The notes beneath the pieces were generated by a model. It saw only the letters and a program-made list of their open reading frames with translations. It was not told where the DNA came from and made no database searches. Below are positions 60,842 through 64,000 of a DNA stretch of 64,000 nucleotides, piece after piece. The translations under genes and the position numbers were made by a program. Within the stretch, counting starts at the first letter, position 1; each line of letters starts with the position of its first letter. Source of the stretch: Thiohalorhabdus denitrificans (GTDB taxonomy: Bacteria > Pseudomonadota > Gammaproteobacteria > Thiohalorhabdales > Thiohalorhabdaceae); assembly GCF_001399755.1 (NCBI RefSeq), contig NZ_LJCP01000006.1, forward strand, positions 186,001 through 250,000. Direction: 5' to 3'.

Positions 60842-62854
60842 ATGGCTGAAGTTTCCCGCAAGCAGTTGGCCAATGCCATCCGCTTTCTCTCCATGGACGC
60901 GGTGCAGGCGGCGAATTCCGGTCACCCCGGCGCCCCGATGGGCATGGCGGATATCGCCGAGGTGCTCTGGAACGATTACATGAAGCACAACCCGGGCAAC
61001 CCGGATTGGGCGGACCGCGACCGTTTCGTTCTCTCCAACGGCCATGGCTCCATGCTGGTGTACAGCCTCCTCCACCTCACGGGCTACGACCTGCCCCTGG
61101 AGGAGCTCAAGAACTTCCGGCAGTGGGGCTCCAAGACCCCGGGCCACCCCGAGAACGGCGTGACCCCCGGCGTGGAGACCACCACCGGCCCCCTCGGCCA
61201 GGGCTTGGCCAACGCGGTGGGTATGGCCATCGCCGAGAAGGAGCTCGCCAACGAGTTCAACCGCGACGGCCATGACGTTATCGACCACTACACCTACGCG
61301 TTCGCCGGCGACGGCTGCCTCATGGAGGGCGTCAGCCACGAGGCCTGCTCCCTGGCGGGCACCCTGGGCCTGGGCAAGCTGATCGTCTTCTACGACGACA
61401 ACGGCATCTCCATCGACGGCGAGGTGGAGGACTGGTTCACCGACGATACCCTCAAGCGCTTCGAGGGCTATGAGTGGCAGACCATGGCCATCGACGGCCA
61501 CAACCCCGACGCCGTCGCCAAGGCCATCGAGCAGGCCAAGGCCGAGCCCAACAAGCCCACCCTGATCGCCTGCAAGACCACCATCGGCTACGGCTCCCCC
61601 AACCTGGCCGGCAGCGAGGCCACCCACGGCGCGCCCCTGGGCGAGGACGAGGTGGCGGCTACCCGCAAGGCCCTGGGCTGGGAGCACGGCCCCTTCGAGG
61701 TGCCGGAGGACGTCTACGCCGGTTGGGACGCCCGCGAAACCGGCAAGAAGGCCGAGGCCGATTGGCAGGAGCGCTTCGAGGCCTACCGCAAGGACTACCC
61801 CGAGAAGGCCGCGGAGCTTGAGCGCCGCATGAAGCAGGAGGTCCCCGGCGACTTCGAGGCGACCATGGACGCCATCATCAAGGAGTACCGCGAGGGGCAG
61901 AAGTCCGACGCCACCCGCAAGCACTCCGGGGCCATGCTCAACACCATCGCCGCGAAGATCCCCGAGGTGCTGGGGGGCTCCGCCGATCTGGCGCCCTCCA
62001 ACAACACCAAGTGGAAGGACGCGCCCATCATCACGCCCGCCAAGGAGCAGCGGGGCGTGCACGGCCGCTACCTCCACTACGGTGTGCGCGAGTTCGGCAT
62101 GGCCGCCATCATGAACGGCATCAGCCTGCATCGCGGCTACCGGCCCTACGGCGGCACCTTCCTGATCTTCTCCGACTACATGCGCAACGGCATCCGCATG
62201 TCGGCGCTCATGCACCAGCCGGTGACCTACGTGTTCACCCACGATTCCATCGGCCTGGGCGAGGACGGCCCCACCCACCAGCCCGTGGAGCAGGTCTCCA
62301 GCCTGCGGGCCATCCCGGGCGTGCACGTGTTCCGCCCCGCCGACGCCGTGGAGACTGCGGTGGGCTGGAAGCTGGCCCTTGGCAGCGGTGACCACCCCTA
62401 CGCCCTGGTCCTCACCCGGCAGAAGACCGGTGCCCTGGACCACACCGACGAGACCGTGGCCAACATCGCCAAGGGCGGCTACGTTGTCTCCGAGGCCGAG
62501 GGCGGCAGCCCCGAGGGCATCCTGCTGGCCTCCGGCTCCGAGGTGGACCTGGCCCTGAAGGCGCAGGCCGAGCTGGCCAGCCAGGGCAAGAAGGTCCGGG
62601 TGGTGTCCATGCCCTGCATGGAGCTGTTCGAGGCCCAGGACGAGGCGTACAAGCAGTCCGTGCTGCCCGACTCCGTTTCCAAGCGGGTGGCCGTGGAGGC
62701 CGGACAGCCCATGAGCTGGTACCGCTACGTGGGCCGGGACGGCAAGGCCATCGGCATGGAGCGCTTCGGCGAATCCGCCCCGGGCGACACCCTGTTCGAG
62801 AAGTTCGGCTTCGTGCCCGCGACCGTGGTGAGCGCCTACAACGACCTGGGCTGA
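60842..62854 (+). CDS. tkt: Transketolase
   Basis: A TPP-dependent two-carbon transfer enzyme of the pentose phosphate and Calvin cycles. It has 670 aa. The N terminus [20 protein letters not shown] precedes the TPP motif [20 protein letters not shown] (GDG..N type ending in CSLAG). The pyrimidine domain has [20 protein letters not shown], and the C domain VTYVFTH to GWKLAL. AAGGAGTAATC lies before ATG 60842. Sits between glpX and gap. Confidence 0.97.
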   Translation: MAEVSRKQLANAIRFLSMDAVQAANSGHPGAPMGMADIAEVLWNDYMKHNPGNPDWADRDRFVLSNGHGSMLVYSLLHLTGYDLPLEELKNFRQWGSKTPGHPENGVTPGVETTTGPLGQGLANAVGMAIAEKELANEFNRDGHDVIDHYTYAFAGDGCLMEGVSHEACSLAGTLGLGKLIVFYDDNGISIDGEVEDWFTDDTLKRFEGYEWQTMAIDGHNPDAVAKAIEQAKAEPNKPTLIACKTTIGYGSPNLAGSEATHGAPLGEDEVAATRKALGWEHGPFEVPEDVYAGWDARETGKKAEADWQERFEAYRKDYPEKAAELERRMKQEVPGDFEATMDAIIKEYREGQKSDATRKHSGAMLNTIAAKIPEVLGGSADLAPSNNTKWKDAPIITPAKEQRGVHGRYLHYGVREFGMAAIMNGISLHRGYRPYGGTFLIFSDYMRNGIRMSALMHQPVTYVFTHDSIGLGEDGPTHQPVEQVSSLRAIPGVHVFRPADAVETAVGWKLALGSGDHPYALVLTRQKTGALDHTDETVANIAKGGYVVSEAEGGSPEGILLASGSEVDLALKAQAELASQGKKVRVVSMPCMELFEAQDEAYKQSVLPDSVSKRVAVEAGQPMSWYRYVGRDGKAIGMERFGESAPGDTLFEKFGFVPATVVSAYNDLG

Positions 62855-62914
62855 GCGCGAAGGCCGGAACCGAATTCAACGTATCAACACTTCGACGTCT
62901 GTGGAGGAACGACA

Positions 62915-63928
62915 ATGAGCATCCGCGTCGCCATTAACGGTTATGGCCGCATCGGCCGCAACGTCCTGCGCGCCATCTACGAAGCCGGCCGGAACAACGA
63001 GGTCCAGGTGGTGGCCCTCAACGATCTCGGCGATGCCGAGACCAACGCCTACCTGACCCGCCACGACACCGTGCACGGCAAGTTCCCCGGCACCGTCGAG
63101 GTGGAGGGCGACAACCTGGTGGTGAACGGCGACAAGATCTCCGTGCTCGCCGAGCGCGACCCCACCAAGCTGCCCTGGGGCGACATGGACGTGGACGTCG
63201 TCATGGAGTGCACCGGCCTGTTCACCGACCGCGACAAGGCGGCCATGCACCTCGAGGCCGGCGCCAAGAAGGTGCTCGTGTCCGCCCCCGCCAAGGGCGA
63301 GGACCTCACCGTGGTGTACGGCGTGAACCAGGACATGATCGACCCGGACAAGCACCAGGTGGTCTCCAACGCCTCCTGCACCACCAACTGCCTGGCGCCG
63401 CTGGTCAAGCCGCTGCACGAGAAGATCGGCGTGAAGCACGGCCTGATGACCACCATCCACAGCTACACCAACGACCAGGTGCTGATCGACGTCTACCACA
63501 GCGACCTGCGCCGGGCCCGTTCCGCGACCCAGTCGCAGATCCCCACCAAGACCGGCGCCGCCGCCGCGGTGGGTAAGGTGCTGCCGGACCTGAACGGCAA
63601 GCTGGACGGTTTCGCCGTGCGCGTGCCGACCACCAACGTCTCCTTCGTGGACCTGACCTTCCAGGCCAACCGCAGCACCTCCGTGGACGAGATCAACGAC
63701 ACCCTGAAGGCGGCCTCCGAGAGCCAGCTCAAGGGCATCCTGGGCTACAACGACGAGCCCCTGGTCTCCCACGACTTCAACCATGACCCCCGCTCCTCCA
63801 TCTACGAGGCGCCCCTGACCCGCATGATCGAGGGCGACTTCATCAAGGTGACCTCCTGGTACGACAACGAGTGGGGCTTCTCCAACCGGATGATCGACAC
63901 CGCTCAGGCCCTGATGGGCGGCAAGTAA
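62915..63928 (+). CDS. gap: Type I glyceraldehyde-3-phosphate dehydrogenase
   Basis: Interconverts glyceraldehyde-3-phosphate and 1,3-bisphosphoglycerate. It has 337 aa. NAD(P)-binding [20 protein letters not shown] is followed by the catalytic [19 protein letters not shown] and [20 protein letters not shown]. The residue after the second strand is [16 protein letters not shown] (Asp of NDL), which favours NAD, though autotrophic enzymes vary. AGGAAC lies before ATG 62915. Followed by pgk. Confidence 0.97.
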   Translation: MSIRVAINGYGRIGRNVLRAIYEAGRNNEVQVVALNDLGDAETNAYLTRHDTVHGKFPGTVEVEGDNLVVNGDKISVLAERDPTKLPWGDMDVDVVMECTGLFTDRDKAAMHLEAGAKKVLVSAPAKGEDLTVVYGVNQDMIDPDKHQVVSNASCTTNCLAPLVKPLHEKIGVKHGLMTTIHSYTNDQVLIDVYHSDLRRARSATQSQIPTKTGAAAAVGKVLPDLNGKLDGFAVRVPTTNVSFVDLTFQANRSTSVDEINDTLKAASESQLKGILGYNDEPLVSHDFNHDPRSSIYEAPLTRMIEGDFIKVTSWYDNEWGFSNRMIDTAQALMGGK

Positions 63929-63942
63929 GGGAGCGCGTCCGC

Positions 63943-64000
63943 ATGAGCATCATTCGGATGACGGATCTGGACCTGCGCGGCAAGCGGGTCCTGATCCGGG
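63943..64000 (+). CDS. pgk: Phosphoglycerate kinase, N-terminal fragment at window edge
   Basis: The last 58 bp open MSIIRMTDLDLRGKRVLIR, the canonical Pgk N terminus leading to the RVDFN motif just beyond the window. 14 bp after gap; a second start at 63958 (MTDLDLRG) is possible. It continues the glpX-tkt-gap cluster. Confidence 0.85.
   Translation, partial: MSIIRMTDLDLRGKRVLIR

Overview
The window is high-GC chromosomal DNA from a gammaproteobacterium. Several gene orders are typical of that class: prfA-hemA, lolB-ispE-tRNA-Gln-prs-rplY-pth-ychF, miaB-ybeY-corC-lnt, ubiC-ubiA-ubiD, metX-metW, purM-purN, and gshB with a tonB-like gene. The right edge carries glpX-tkt-gap-pgk, a carbon-fixation-type sugar-phosphate cluster. 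Together with a TSUP exporter operon and a cytochrome-porin, this suggests an autotrophic, perhaps sulfur-oxidising lineage (Chromatiales/Thiohalorhabdus-like). That placement is an inference, and no 16S gene is present to test it.

Layout. 1-9 kb: translation, heme, isoprenoid and envelope housekeeping genes with two tRNAs. 9.1-12.6 kb: a diffusible-signal-factor quorum-sensing pair, a hybrid sensor kinase of RpfC type facing an RpfF-type DSF synthase tail to tail. 13-17.4 kb: miaB, ybeY, corC, lnt. 17.4-20.7 kb: ubiD, ubiA and ubiC on the minus strand, flanked by REP-like and CGCCAAGG-type repeats.

20.7-33.0 kb: the comM (yifB) gene is cut into two halves by a 10.8-kb integrated element. 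Joining the halves at a shared GA dinucleotide restores an uninterrupted 503-codon comM exactly in frame. The element holds a large serine recombinase beside attL, a P2-gpA-type HUH replication initiator behind a structured leader, and a predicted RHH/coiled-coil protein preceded by a perfect 17-bp palindrome. It also has an iteron-like repeat cluster, a minus-strand cassette of small membrane proteins, a lipoprotein and a secreted nuclease, an IS481 remnant, and AT-rich cargo. No capsid, packaging, conjugation or defence gene was recognised, so it looks like an integrative replicon rather than a complete known phage or ICE. It also splits a probable ubiK-comM-ubiC-ubiA-ubiD gene train.

33-64 kb: ubiK, argA, a small HNH protein, a MITE/REPIN-like repeat, a single-heme cytochrome-porin, DUF4426-metW-metX, purN-purM, DUF2066-CDP-alcohol phosphotransferase-hda, and a 40-aa membrane protein. 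These are followed by a LysR-controlled TSUP/TIGR02186/universal-stress operon, a cysteine-poor dksA, moaB, a metal ABC transporter, a gshB-apbE-NusG_II-Gx-tonB-aroF train, rsmE, a thioredoxin-like protein, an inositol-phosphatase-type enzyme, and finally glpX-tkt-gap-pgk.
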